A DNA stretch of 64,000 nt from Actinotalea subterranea (lineage in GTDB: Bacteria > Actinomycetota > Actinomycetes > Actinomycetales > Cellulomonadaceae). The stretch covers positions 558,001-622,000 of the forward strand of contig NZ_VTTP01000002.1 in assembly GCF_008364845.1 (NCBI RefSeq), read 5' to 3'. The number at the start of each line of letters is the position of its first letter. Positions within the stretch are counted from its first letter, which is position 1. Shown here piece after piece: positions 8,003-16,207 of this stretch. The translations under genes and the position numbers were made by a program. Below the pieces are notes generated by a model. It was not told the DNA's origin and did no database searches. It was given only the letters and a program-made list of their open reading frames with translations.

Positions 8003-8668
8003 ATGAACGGTCGTCCTCTGCCCCAGGTCTTCCTCGGCATCCTCATCGTCGCCGCCGGCGTGGTCGCGCTGCTCGGCCAGCTCGGGCTCGTGGAGGTGAG
8101 CCTCGGCGAGATCATCTCGGACTGGTGGCCCATGGTGATCGTCGCGGTCGGGCTCGCAGCGCTGATCTCCGTCCCGCGGGCCTGGCTCGGCCCGACGCTC
8201 GTCCTCCTCGTCGGCGCGCTCCTGCAGCTCTCCGAGCTGGACCTCGTCGACATCGACCTGTGGGGCTTCATCTGGCCGATCGCGATCATCCTCGTCGGCC
8301 TGTCCCTCCTCACGCGCATGGGGACGCGCGGCGAGGACGACGAGGTCGTGAACTCCGCGGTGGTCTGGTGGGGCTCGCAACGCCGAACGACGTCGCAGCG
8401 CTTCCGCGGCGGCAGCCTCACGGCGATCATGGGCGGCATCGAGGTGGACCTGCGCGGTGCGGGCATCGTCGATCGCGCGGAGGTCGCCGTCTTCACGTGG
8501 TGGGGCGGGGTGGAGATCAAGGTGCCACCGACCTGGCGCGTGGAGGTCTCGGGGCTGCCGGTGCTCGGTGGCTGGGACGACAAGACGGCCCACACGGCCG
8601 GGCCGGACGCGCCGGTCCTCGTCGTGCACGTCACGGCGATCATGGGTGGCCTCGAGATCAAGAACTGA
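8003..8668 (+). CDS. LiaF-like membrane protein (N-terminal four-helix module plus LiaF C-terminal domain)
   Basis: A 221-aa protein. Residues 1-110 contain about four closely spaced hydrophobic helices ([17 protein letters not shown] and others). The C-terminal half is a soluble beta-rich domain with the LiaF/cell-wall-active-antibiotic-response motif: [16 protein letters not shown], then [13 protein letters not shown], and near the end a second [12 protein letters not shown]. In Firmicutes LiaF inhibits the envelope-stress LiaRS two-component system. Actinobacterial relatives usually stand alone, and here no LiaRS genes adjoin. It may sense or buffer membrane stress (inference). ATG 8003 was preferred to an upstream in-frame start at 7925 because the hydrophobic N-terminus begins just after it. 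Confidence 0.78.
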   Translation: MNGRPLPQVFLGILIVAAGVVALLGQLGLVEVSLGEIISDWWPMVIVAVGLAALISVPRAWLGPTLVLLVGALLQLSELDLVDIDLWGFIWPIAIILVGLSLLTRMGTRGEDDEVVNSAVVWWGSQRRTTSQRFRGGSLTAIMGGIEVDLRGAGIVDRAEVAVFTWWGGVEIKVPPTWRVEVSGLPVLGGWDDKTAHTAGPDAPVLVVHVTAIMGGLEIKN

Positions 8669-8819
8669 CCCGTCGGGGTGTGCGCGTCGCCCCCCGGCGC
8701 GCGGACCGAGGGCTGGGCCCCCGCGGCGGCACCCGCCGGGCGTCGCTAGGCTCGTCCCAGGTGCGCCGGGAAGTCTGGTCGGCAACGTCGTCGCCGTACC
8801 CGGAACCGGAGCCGCCCTC

Positions 8820-10139
8820 ATGTCAGCACCCGCACCGCACACGCACCAGCCTCGCGCCCGGCGTCTCTTCCGGCCCTCGTGGGCGGAGGCCGGCCGTGTC
8901 GCGGACATCCTGCGCAAGGAGACCATCGGCGGTGCGCTGCTCATGGCCGGCGCGGTCGTCGCGCTCGTGTGGGCCAACTCGCCCTGGGGGGAGAGCTACG
9001 AGGCGCTCCGCGCGTTCACCGTCGGGCCCGAGGCGCTGCACCTCGACCTGAGCCTGGCCACGTGGGCCGCCGACGGCCTCCTGGCGATCTTCTTCTTCGT
9101 CGCCGGCCTCGAGCTCAAGCGGGAGTTCGTCGCAGGCGACCTCCGTGACGTGCGCCGCGCCGCCGTGCCGATCAGTGCGGCGGCGGGTGGCGTCCTCGTC
9201 CCGGCCCTGCTCTTCGTGCTCGTCAACCGGGGGACGGGCGACGGTGCGCTCGCCGGCTGGGCGATCCCCACGGCGACCGACATCGCCTTCGCGCTCGCCG
9301 TGCTCGCCGTGATCGGCCGTCACCTGCCCACGGCGCTGCGGACGTTCCTGCTCACGCTCGCCGTCGTCGACGACCTCATGGCCATCGTGATCATCGCGCT
9401 GTTCTACACGGACCACCTCGCGGCGCAGTGGCTTGCGCTCGCGCTCGTCCCGCTCGCGGCCTTCACGGTGCTCGTGCAGCGTCGTGTGCGGTCCTGGTGG
9501 CTCCTGCTCCCGCTGGCCGCGACGGTGTGGGCGCTCGTCCACGCGTCCGGAGTGCACGCGACCGTCGCGGGTGTGCTCCTTGCGTTCGCGGTCCCCGTGG
9601 TGCGCAGCGAGGGCGCGGGCGGCCCTGCGGCGGGTCCGGGCCTCGCGGAGCACTTCGAGCACCGGTTCCGGCCGCTCTCCGCCGGGGTCGCGGTCCCCGT
9701 CTTCGCACTCATGTCCGCCGGGGTCGCGGTAGGCGGGGCGGGCGGGCTGGTGGACGCGCTGACCGACCCCGTCGCCGTCGGGATCCTCGTCGGCCTGGTG
9801 CTCGGCAAGCCCCTCGGGATCTTCGGTGCGACGTGGCTCGTCGCACGCTTCACCCGCGCCAGGCTCGACGAGGGGCTCGCCTGGGTCGACGTGCTCGGCC
9901 TCGCGATCCTCGCGGGCATCGGGTTCACGGTCTCGCTGCTCATCGGCGAGCTCGCGTTCGGCCTCGGCAGCGAGCGCGACGACCACGTCAAGGTGGCCGT
10001 GCTCGCGGGCTCCCTGACGGCGGCGGTCCTCGCGACGATCGTGCTCCGGGTGCGGGACCGGGCGTACCGGCGGCTCCAGGAGGCCGAGGCGGTCGACAGC
10101 GACCGTGACGGCGTCCCGGACGTGTACCAGACGGACTGA
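8820..10139 (+). CDS. nhaA: Na+/H+ antiporter NhaA with a C-terminal calcium-binding-like tail
   Basis: A 439-aa protein covering the full NhaA fold. It has an N-terminal amphipathic segment, then about 12 membrane segments including [17 protein letters not shown] and the ion-binding Asp pair in [10 protein letters not shown] (Asp184, Asp185, matching Asp163/164 of E. coli NhaA). It exchanges two H+ for one Na+ at alkaline pH. The unusual part is the C-terminus: after the last helix a short cytosolic tail ends [15 protein letters not shown], a DxDxDGxxD loop like thrombospondin type 3 or dockerin calcium loops. ATG 8820 is followed by a 30-residue hydrophilic leader. The gene seems monocistronic. 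Confidence 0.92.
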   Translation: MSAPAPHTHQPRARRLFRPSWAEAGRVADILRKETIGGALLMAGAVVALVWANSPWGESYEALRAFTVGPEALHLDLSLATWAADGLLAIFFFVAGLELKREFVAGDLRDVRRAAVPISAAAGGVLVPALLFVLVNRGTGDGALAGWAIPTATDIAFALAVLAVIGRHLPTALRTFLLTLAVVDDLMAIVIIALFYTDHLAAQWLALALVPLAAFTVLVQRRVRSWWLLLPLAATVWALVHASGVHATVAGVLLAFAVPVVRSEGAGGPAAGPGLAEHFEHRFRPLSAGVAVPVFALMSAGVAVGGAGGLVDALTDPVAVGILVGLVLGKPLGIFGATWLVARFTRARLDEGLAWVDVLGLAILAGIGFTVSLLIGELAFGLGSERDDHVKVAVLAGSLTAAVLATIVLRVRDRAYRRLQEAEAVDSDRDGVPDVYQTD

Positions 10140-10337
10140 CGCGAGGCGCGGCACGATGCCGCCGCAGGCGGAGACCCGCGAGGGCGCCGACCAGGGGAAG
10201 GCGCTCCTCGCCGGTCGCCTCACGGCCCCGCGCGGCGCACCCTGCGCCGGCGCGGGCGCGCCCCGGGCTGCAGGATCCGCGTCCGGGACGCACCCTGGTG
10301 GGGTGCAGCAACGGCGACCAGGGCCTGAGGGGGCGCA

Positions 10338-10745
10338 GTGAGGCAAGTCCAGATCCGCTTCCGGGCCGACGCCGGGCACCTGCGACGCAGCCGCCGGTGG
10401 GTCGTCGAGGAGGCCGCGCGCCGGGGAGCCACGCCCGCGACGCAGCGGGTGCTCGAGCTCCTGACGAGCGAGGTCGTGACCAACGCGGTCAAGTACGGGC
10501 CGCCCGGTGGCGAGGTCGTGGTGTCGGTCCAGCGCGTCGAGGACGACGTGCTGGTCGTCGTGAGGGACGAGTGCCCCGACCCGCCCGTCGTACGCCGGGC
10601 GAGCGCGCGGCGTGCCGGTGGGCACGGCGTCCGGCTCGTCGACCAGCTCTCCCGCGAGTGGGGGGTCCACAGGCACCCGAGCGACGGCAAGTCCGTGTGG
10701 TTCCGGCTGCCGCTGAGGCCCGTTCCGACATCCGTCCCCGCCTGA
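10338..10745 (+). CDS. RsbW-like ATP-binding protein (HATPase_c_2, anti-sigma factor type)
   Basis: A 135-aa single-domain GHKL ATPase. The N-box is LTSEVVTNAVKYGPPGG (Asn about residue 48), the G1 motif is VVRDECPDPP, and the glycine-rich lid is GGHGVRLVDQLSREWG. This is the architecture of serine-kinase anti-sigma factors such as RsbW and SpoIIAB and of the many orphan actinobacterial paralogues. No sigma factor or anti-anti-sigma gene is adjacent, so the partner is unknown. Translation begins at GTG 10338. Acidic DE in place of the usual D-G of G1 is common in the stand-alone branch. Confidence 0.82.
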   Translation: MRQVQIRFRADAGHLRRSRRWVVEEAARRGATPATQRVLELLTSEVVTNAVKYGPPGGEVVVSVQRVEDDVLVVVRDECPDPPVVRRASARRAGGHGVRLVDQLSREWGVHRHPSDGKSVWFRLPLRPVPTSVPA

Positions 10746-10916
10746 CACGCGTTCCGCGCGGCCCCGCGCACGCCGCACGGGTAGGGTGTTGTCGCCTGGC
10801 CGACCTGTGCGCCGCCCAGCGCGCCCGTCCTGAGCCCCTCGGTTCCGCTGACGCCGGCCGCGGGCAGCCCATCCGTCGGCGGGCGGTAGGCGTCGCCCGA
10901 CAGGACGCCAGAGCTC

Positions 10917-10935
10917 GTGCCGCGCATCGCGGCAC
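10917..10935 (+). promoter_or_regulatory. Hairpin in the RNase J leader
   Basis: gtgccgcg (10917-10924) and cgcggcac (10928-10935) form a perfect 8-bp stem with a three-base loop, ending 23 bases before the ATG of the RNase J gene. It is stable enough to form in the mRNA and lies where it could affect ribosome access or RNase J cleavage of its own leader. That role is inference. Confidence 0.4.
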
Positions 10936-10958
10936 CTCCGAACCGGAAGCGTGGACCC

Positions 10959-12647
10959 ATGCCCGCAGCACGACCCAAGACCCTGTCCGCCCCGCCGGCC
11001 CTCGCACGTGGCGCCATGCGCATCACGCCGCTGGGCGGCCTGGGCGAGATCGGCCGCAACATGACCGTCTTCGAGCAGGACGGGAAGCTGCTCGTCGTCG
11101 ACTGCGGCGTCCTGTTCCCCGAGGACCACCAGCCGGGGATCGACGTGATCCTCCCCGACTTCACCTCGATCAGGGACCGCCTGGCGGACGTCGTCGGCAT
11201 CGTGCTCACGCACGGCCACGAGGACCACATCGGTGGGGTCCCCTACCTGCTGCGCGAGCGCGCCGACATCCCCGTGATCGGCTCGCAGCTCACGCTCGCG
11301 TTCATCGAGGCGAAGCTCAAGGAGCACCGCATCACTCCCGTGACGGTGCACGTCGAGGCCGGGGACGTCCACCGGGCCGGCCCGTTCGGGCTCGAGTTCG
11401 CGGCCGTCAACCACTCGATCCCCGACGGCCTCGCGGTGGCGATCCGGACGACTGCGGGACTCGTGCTCAACACGGGCGACTTCAAGATGGACCAGTTCCC
11501 GCTCGACGACCGCATCACCGACCTGCGCGCGTTCGCGCGCTTCGGTGAGGAGGGCGTCGACCTGTTCATGACGGACTCGACGAACGCCGAGGTCCCGGGC
11601 TTCACGACGTCGGAGCGCGAGCTCGCGCCGGCGATCGACCAGGTCTTCGCGACGTCGCCCCGCCGCATCATCGTGTCGAGCTTCGCGAGCCACGTGCACC
11701 GCATCCAGCAGGTGCTCGACGCCGCGCACGCGCACGGGCGCAAGGTCGCGTTCGTCGGTCGCTCGATGGTCCGGAACATGGGGATCGCACGGGACCTGGG
11801 CTACCTGACCATCCCGCGCGGCCTCGTGGTCGACTTCAAGAAGCTCGAGTCGATGCCGGACGACAAGGTCACGCTGATCTGCACGGGGTCGCAGGGCGAG
11901 CCGCTCGCAGCGCTCGCGCGCATGGCCAACGGCGACCACCAGATCCAGGTCGGCGACGGGGACACCGTCCTCCTCGCGAGCTCGCTCATCCCCGGCAACG
12001 AGAGCGCGATCTACGGGATCATCAACAAGCTCACGGACCTGGGCGCCAACGTCGTGCACAAGGGCAACGCCAAGGTCCACGTCTCCGGTCACGCGAGCGC
12101 GGGCGAGCTCGTCTACTGCTACAACATCGTGCGGCCGCGCAACGTGCTCCCGATCCACGGCGAGTCGAAGCACCTGCGTGCCAACGCGGCGCTGGCGATC
12201 CGCACGGGCGTCGACCCGGCGGGCGTCGTCCTCGCGAAGGACGGCTACACGATCGACCTCGTCAACGGGCGGGCCACGATCAGCGGCAGGGTCCCGGCGG
12301 CCATGGTGTACGTCGACGGGCAGACCGTGGGCCGCGCCACCGAGGAGACCCTCGAGGAGCGTGTGCGGCTCCGCGAGAGCGGCGTCGTGACGGTGCTCGC
12401 CCTCATCGACCCGGCGACCAACGCGCTCGCCGAGCCGCTCGAGTTCGTCACCCGCGGGTTCGTCCGCGACGACCGGACGTTCGACGGCGCCGCGGCCGAG
12501 GTCGAGAAGGCCCTCGCGGCCGCCACCCCGGCGCAGGTCGCTGACCTCGAAGCCGTCGAGGGGCTCATCGCGGGCGCGGTCAGCCGCTACCTGCGGCGCG
12601 TGCTCCGGCGTGAGCCCGTCGTGATCGCCGTGGTCGTCGACGCCTGA
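10959..12647 (+). CDS. rnj: Ribonuclease J
   Basis: A 562-aa metallo-beta-lactamase/beta-CASP nuclease of normal RNase J length. The dinuclear-zinc motif LTHGHEDHIGG has HGHEDH at 85-90; further ligands lie in NTGDFKMDQ. The beta-CASP motifs include TDSTNAEVPGFT, FASHVHRIQQ and HVSGHASAGEL. The C-terminal domain runs from about residue 460. RNase J has 5'-3' exonuclease and endonuclease activity in mRNA decay and rRNA maturation. In many actinobacteria it follows dapA; here the upstream gene is the RsbW-like protein. ATG 10959 gives the standard N-terminus; an upstream in-frame GTG at 10917 lies inside a hairpin and is less likely. Confidence 0.95.
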   Translation: MPAARPKTLSAPPALARGAMRITPLGGLGEIGRNMTVFEQDGKLLVVDCGVLFPEDHQPGIDVILPDFTSIRDRLADVVGIVLTHGHEDHIGGVPYLLRERADIPVIGSQLTLAFIEAKLKEHRITPVTVHVEAGDVHRAGPFGLEFAAVNHSIPDGLAVAIRTTAGLVLNTGDFKMDQFPLDDRITDLRAFARFGEEGVDLFMTDSTNAEVPGFTTSERELAPAIDQVFATSPRRIIVSSFASHVHRIQQVLDAAHAHGRKVAFVGRSMVRNMGIARDLGYLTIPRGLVVDFKKLESMPDDKVTLICTGSQGEPLAALARMANGDHQIQVGDGDTVLLASSLIPGNESAIYGIINKLTDLGANVVHKGNAKVHVSGHASAGELVYCYNIVRPRNVLPIHGESKHLRANAALAIRTGVDPAGVVLAKDGYTIDLVNGRATISGRVPAAMVYVDGQTVGRATEETLEERVRLRESGVVTVLALIDPATNALAEPLEFVTRGFVRDDRTFDGAAAEVEKALAAATPAQVADLEAVEGLIAGAVSRYLRRVLRREPVVIAVVVDA

Positions 12648-12681
12648 GAGCCGCGATGCTCGGCACCTGAGGGTGCAGCGA

Positions 12682-12729
12682 CCTGACGAGTGAGGCCCGG
12701 CGCATCAGCGCCGGGCCTCACTCGTCAGG
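12682..12729. terminator. Perfect 22-bp bidirectional hairpin between rnj and bldC
   Basis: The arms at 12682-12703 (starting cctgacgagtgaggcc) and 12708-12729 are exact reverse complements over 22 bp, with a four-base loop (atca). It sits 34 bases after the rnj stop and 3 bases from the bldC stop, between convergent genes, so it most likely terminates both. Confidence 0.9.
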
Positions 12730-12732
12730 GTG

Positions 12733-12963
12733 TCAGCCCTCGGTCTCGCGTGGAGCCGGGACGCCCGTGAGCAGGCCACGGACCTCGGTCTCGCTGTAGC
12801 GGCGGTGGCCGCCGAGGGTGCGAACCGCCGAGAGCTTGCCGGCCTGCGCCCAGCGGGTGACCGTCTTCGGGTCGACCCGGAAGAGGTTCGCGACCTCGGC
12901 GGGGGTGAGGAGCTGTTCGGTCGGCTCCAGGTGATGGGGCCGAGCGGGGAGGCGAGTCGCCAT
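12733..12963 (-). CDS. bldC: BldC-type MerR-like DNA-binding regulator
   Basis: A 76-aa protein that is a single winged helix: LLTPAEVANLFRVDPKTVTR, then WAQAGKLSAVRTLGGHRRY and SETEVRGLL. The sequence is nearly the actinobacterial BldC consensus. BldC is a MerR-related regulator without an effector domain that binds direct repeats cooperatively; in Streptomyces it delays differentiation, and in non-sporulating relatives its role is unclear. ATG 12963 fits the family start; the longer in-frame alternative adds non-conserved residues. The upstream AT-richer stretch at about 13040-13100 is the likely promoter region. Confidence 0.88.
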   Translation of the reverse strand: MATRLPARPHHLEPTEQLLTPAEVANLFRVDPKTVTRWAQAGKLSAVRTLGGHRRYSETEVRGLLTGVPAPRETEG

Positions 12964-13135
12964 GATGCATCCGTCCTTCGGTGAGCCCGGCAGACCCCCC
13001 CAGGGGTCCCGGTGCCTTTGCGCCCCCACCTCGCGATGGGTTTGCCCTTGTCGATGACTCTCGTAGTTTCACCCGGATTGACCGTTTTAGCCAGGGGACT
13101 TCCGTCCTATATGCCCCAGGTCGCGCCTCGCCGGC

Positions 13136-14251
13136 TCAGGCGGAGCGCAACGCCTCGGTCACCCGCACGCGGCCACCCATGCGCAGGAGGGACCGCTCGT
13201 AGATGCGGGCGCCGAGCGCGATGACCAGGACCGTGGAGACGGCCAGGACGCCCAGGGCGAGCAGCGGCTCCCACCACGCCGCCTCGCCCAGGAAGAGCCG
13301 CACGGGCATCGCCACGGGCGCGCTGAACGGCACGTACGACGCGATGGTCAGCACGAGCGGGTTGTCGTTGAAGAACACGACGAGGAAGTACGGCGCCATC
13401 GTGACCATCATCACGGGCGTGAGCACCGGGCCCGTGTCCTCGATCCTCGAGACGAGCGACGCGCTGGAGGCGAAGATCGCGGCGAGCAGGACGAACCCGA
13501 CGAGGAAGAACAGCACGAACCACACCACGGGCATGCTCAGCATCCCGAGCAGCTCGTCCTGACCGGTCACCACCATGCCGACGACCGCCACCGCGGCGAT
13601 CGCCGCCGTCTGCCCGAGGGCGAGCACGCTGTTGCCGAGGATCTTCCCGGCGAGCAGCCCCCGGGCGGGCACGGCCGACAGGAGGATCTCGACGATGCGC
13701 GACTGCTTCTCCTGGACGGTGTTCTGCGCGATCGTCGAGCCGAACGTCATCGCCGACATCATGAAGATGAGGCCGAACCCGAGCGAGACCAGGTAGCGCA
13801 CCTCGAACGGCGTCTCCGGCTCCTCGAGCAGCTCGACCGGTGGCGTCACGGAGAGCGCCCCGAGCACGTCGGACGGGGCGCTCGTGCGCCCGACGACCGT
13901 GAACCCGAGCACGTTGTCGGGGTCGTCGTCGGGCAGGATCGCCGCCTCGACCTCCTCGGACCGCACGAGCTCGCGCGCGGCCTCGGCGTCGGCGGCGTCC
14001 ACGGGGTCGAGCGCGTCGACGCCGTCGACGACCTCGGCGCTCGCCGCGACCACGGCGACCTTGGTGCCGGCGTCGTCCTGGCCCGGCAGGACCCCGCCGA
14101 GGATGATCGCGATCAGCACGGCGAGCAGCAGGACGCCCGACGAGATGAGGAAGGACTTGCTGCGGACCTGCGCGAGGATCTCGCGCTCCGCGACCATGAG
14201 GACGGTGGCGGCCTGGCTCGGGGTGGCCGGCCGGTCGGTCGTGGTGCTCAT
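13136..14251 (-). CDS. ABC-2 type permease (NatB-like)
   Basis: A 371-aa ABC-2 permease. One transmembrane helix near the N-terminus (about 33-53, VLLLAVLIAIILGGVLPG) is followed by a 100-residue extracytoplasmic domain rich in Asp/Glu, then five further helices between about 155 and 355. Cytosolic motif NTVQEKQSRIVEILLSAVPA is diagnostic for the NatB/CcmB-like permeases that use the QEKxxRxxE coupling helix. It should pair with the ATPase encoded just upstream, with which it overlaps by ATGA. NatAB of Bacillus exports Na+; many actinobacterial homologues have unknown substrates. Confidence 0.85.
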   Translation of the reverse strand: MSTTTDRPATPSQAATVLMVAEREILAQVRSKSFLISSGVLLLAVLIAIILGGVLPGQDDAGTKVAVVAASAEVVDGVDALDPVDAADAEAARELVRSEEVEAAILPDDDPDNVLGFTVVGRTSAPSDVLGALSVTPPVELLEEPETPFEVRYLVSLGFGLIFMMSAMTFGSTIAQNTVQEKQSRIVEILLSAVPARGLLAGKILGNSVLALGQTAAIAAVAVVGMVVTGQDELLGMLSMPVVWFVLFFLVGFVLLAAIFASSASLVSRIEDTGPVLTPVMMVTMAPYFLVVFFNDNPLVLTIASYVPFSAPVAMPVRLFLGEAAWWEPLLALGVLAVSTVLVIALGARIYERSLLRMGGRVRVTEALRSA

Positions 14252-15204
14252 CGCACGGGCTCCTTCTCGAGGTCTGCGGGGCGGGTGCGCTCGTCGGCCG
14301 TGTCCTGCTCGGAGGGGACCTCGTCGCGGACGATGTCGCGGAAGATCTCGGCGAGCGTGGGGCGCACCGGGCCGAACGCGCTCACGTCGGCGTGGTCGAG
14401 CGCGGTGCGCAGCACGCGCTGCGCGGTCGCGGCGTCGGCGTCGAAGAGCGCGTACCCGCCGTCGAAGGCCACGACGCTCACGTCGGGCTCGGACCGCAGC
14501 CAGCCCATGTCCCCGGCCGAGGTGATCTCGTAACGCGGCTCCGCGAACTGGTCGCGCAGCTGCTCACGCGGCCCGGCCGCGCGGATGCGTCCCTCCGCGA
14601 TCACGACGACGTCGTCGCACAGACGCTCGACGACGTCCAGCTGGTGCGAGGAGAACAGGACCGGGACGCCTCGGGCGGCACGCTCGGCGAGGACGCCCAC
14701 CACCACGTCGACGGCCATCGGGTCGAGGCCCGAGAACGGCTCGTCGAGGATCAGCACCTCGGGGTCGTGCACGAGCGCGGCGGCGATCTGCGCGCGCTGC
14801 TGGTTGCCGAGCGAGAGCTCCTCGACCGCGTCGTTCGCGCGCTGGGCGAGACCGAGCCGCTCGAGCAGGTCGTCGGCACGGGCCGCCGCGGCACCGCGGT
14901 CGTACCCGTGCAGCCGCGCGAGGTACGCGAGCTGCTCGCGCACCCGCATCTTGGGGTAGAGGCCGCGCTCCTCGGGCATGTAGCCGAACCGGCGGCGGCC
15001 CTCGTCGCCCAGCGGTGCCCCGTCGAGGGTGACCGTGCCGCTGTCGGCGGCGAGCACCCCGAGGACGATCCGCATGGTCGTGGTCTTGCCCGCGCCGTTC
15101 CCGCCGACGAACCCGGTGAGCCGGCCGCGCTGGACCGTGAACCCGACGTCGTCGAGCACGAGTCGGTCCCCGAAGGAACGATGGACGCCTTCGAGCTGAA
15201 GCAT
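14248..15204 (-). CDS. ABC transporter ATPase (NatA-like)
   Basis: A 318-aa ATPase. Walker A is GGNGAGKTTT (about 37-46), the signature region LSLGNQQRAQIAAAL, Walker B VLILDEPFSGLDP, and the H-loop SSHQLD. A C-terminal accessory domain of about 90 residues contains ARYEIT-like sequence and ends in the DUF4162 type seen in NatA homologues (PTLAEIFRDIV). It energises the permease overlapping its 3' end (ATGA). ATG 15204 begins the standard MLQLEGV N-terminus; the open frame upstream lacks conserved sequence. Confidence 0.88.
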   Translation of the reverse strand: MLQLEGVHRSFGDRLVLDDVGFTVQRGRLTGFVGGNGAGKTTTMRIVLGVLAADSGTVTLDGAPLGDEGRRRFGYMPEERGLYPKMRVREQLAYLARLHGYDRGAAAARADDLLERLGLAQRANDAVEELSLGNQQRAQIAAALVHDPEVLILDEPFSGLDPMAVDVVVGVLAERAARGVPVLFSSHQLDVVERLCDDVVVIAEGRIRAAGPREQLRDQFAEPRYEITSAGDMGWLRSEPDVSVVAFDGGYALFDADAATAQRVLRTALDHADVSAFGPVRPTLAEIFRDIVRDEVPSEQDTADERTRPADLEKEPVR

Positions 15205-15348
15205 GTGTCTCCCGTCGTCGATGCTGACGACGTCCACGCTAGGGAGGGGAGCACCCGCTCCACCTCCCGCGCGGGGCTGAACGTGGGCCTCCACCCCGGG
15301 GTGGAGACGCGCGTGGTCAGTCCCGGGTCAGCCTGGGGGGGAAGCCGG

Positions 15349-15466
15349 GGTCAGCCCCAGGCCAGCGCCGGGTCAACCCCGGGCTGGCGCCGGGTCAACC
15401 CCGGGCTGGCGCCGGTCAACCCCGGGCTGGCGCCGGTCAACCCCGGGCTGGCGCCGGTCAACCCCG
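15349..15466. repeat. 21/22-bp tandem repeat at the 3' end of the response-regulator gene
   Basis: Four nearly identical units of ggtcaaccccgggctggcgc + c(g) occur at 15371-15392, 15393-15413, 15414-15434 and 15435-15455. A partial unit at 15456-15466 reaches into the response-regulator gene and a diverged unit lies at 15349-15369. The tca at 15458-15460 inside the last unit is the stop codon (TGA) of the leftward response-regulator gene. Each unit contains the short palindrome ccccgggg-like core. No spacers separate the units, so this is not CRISPR. Confidence 0.92.
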
Positions 15467-16207
15467 CCCGACCAGGCCGTGCTCGAACGCGTACACGACG
15501 GCCTGGACGCGGTCGCGCAGCGCGAGCTTCATCAGCAGGTTGGACACGTGCGTCTTGACGGTCGCGCGCCCGAGCACGAGCTCCGCCGCGATCTCGTCGT
15601 TCGACAGCCCGCGCGCCACGAGGCGGAGCACCTCCAGCTCGCGCTCCGTCAGGAGGCTGAGACCCAGCGGCCCGGGGGCGCCCGACGGGTCCGGTGGGCC
15701 CGCGGGACCCCGGCCGGCGCCCGGGGCCCCGACGGCGGCCGGCCCTCCCGCGGCCCCCACGGCCCGGGCGATGACGGCACGCGTGACCTCCGGGGCGAGG
15801 AGCGCGTCACCCGCGGCCAACGAGAGCACCGCGTCGATGAGCTGCTCGGGCCGCGAGTTCTTGAGCAGGAAGCCTGCGGCACCCGCGAGCAGCGCCTGGA
15901 CGAGGTAGTCCTCGCGGTTGAACGTCGTGAGGATGAGGACGGCGGCCCGCACCGTCGGGTCGGCGACGACCAGGCGCGTGGCCTCGAGCCCGTCCATGTC
16001 CGGCATCTGCACGTCCATGCAGATGACGTCCGGCTGCAGCGTCCTGGCCAGCTCGACGGCCTCCCGCCCCGTCCCCGCCTCGCCGACGACCGTGATCTCG
16101 CGCCTGCTGTCGAGGATGGTCCCGATGCCGGCCCGCAGCAGCGCCTGGTCGTCCACGAGGAGGACGCGCACGGGCGCCTCCTGCGTCGTCGGCACGACGG
16201 CGCTCAC
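15458..16207 (-). CDS. NarL/LuxR-family response regulator
   Basis: A 249-aa response regulator. The receiver domain has the acidic pair VDD (18-20), phospho-acceptor Asp65 in CMDVQMPDMDG, Thr in LTTFN and Lys in FLLKNSRPE. A Gly/Pro/Ala-rich linker of about 35 residues (about 150-185), longer than usual, leads to a LuxR-type helix-turn-helix with LTERELEVLRLVARGLSNDE and ATVKTHVSNLLMKL. Its start GTG at 16207 overlaps the kinase stop as GTGA, so the pair are co-translated. The stop codon falls in a tandem repeat. The neighbouring ABC exporter, reading the same way, is a plausible target (inference). Confidence 0.92.
   Translation of the reverse strand: MSAVVPTTQEAPVRVLLVDDQALLRAGIGTILDSRREITVVGEAGTGREAVELARTLQPDVICMDVQMPDMDGLEATRLVVADPTVRAAVLILTTFNREDYLVQALLAGAAGFLLKNSRPEQLIDAVLSLAAGDALLAPEVTRAVIARAVGAAGGPAAVGAPGAGRGPAGPPDPSGAPGPLGLSLLTERELEVLRLVARGLSNDEIAAELVLGRATVKTHVSNLLMKLALRDRVQAVVYAFEHGLVGRG

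Noticed and set aside
8823-12173. A 1,116-codon leftward frame opposite nhaA and rnj
   Set aside because: It is antisense to two firmly identified genes, has no conserved motif and the charged Arg/Asp/His composition typical of GC-rich shadow frames.
15349-15466. CRISPR-like array
   Set aside because: Units are directly adjacent without spacers and no cas gene is near; it is a simple tandem repeat.
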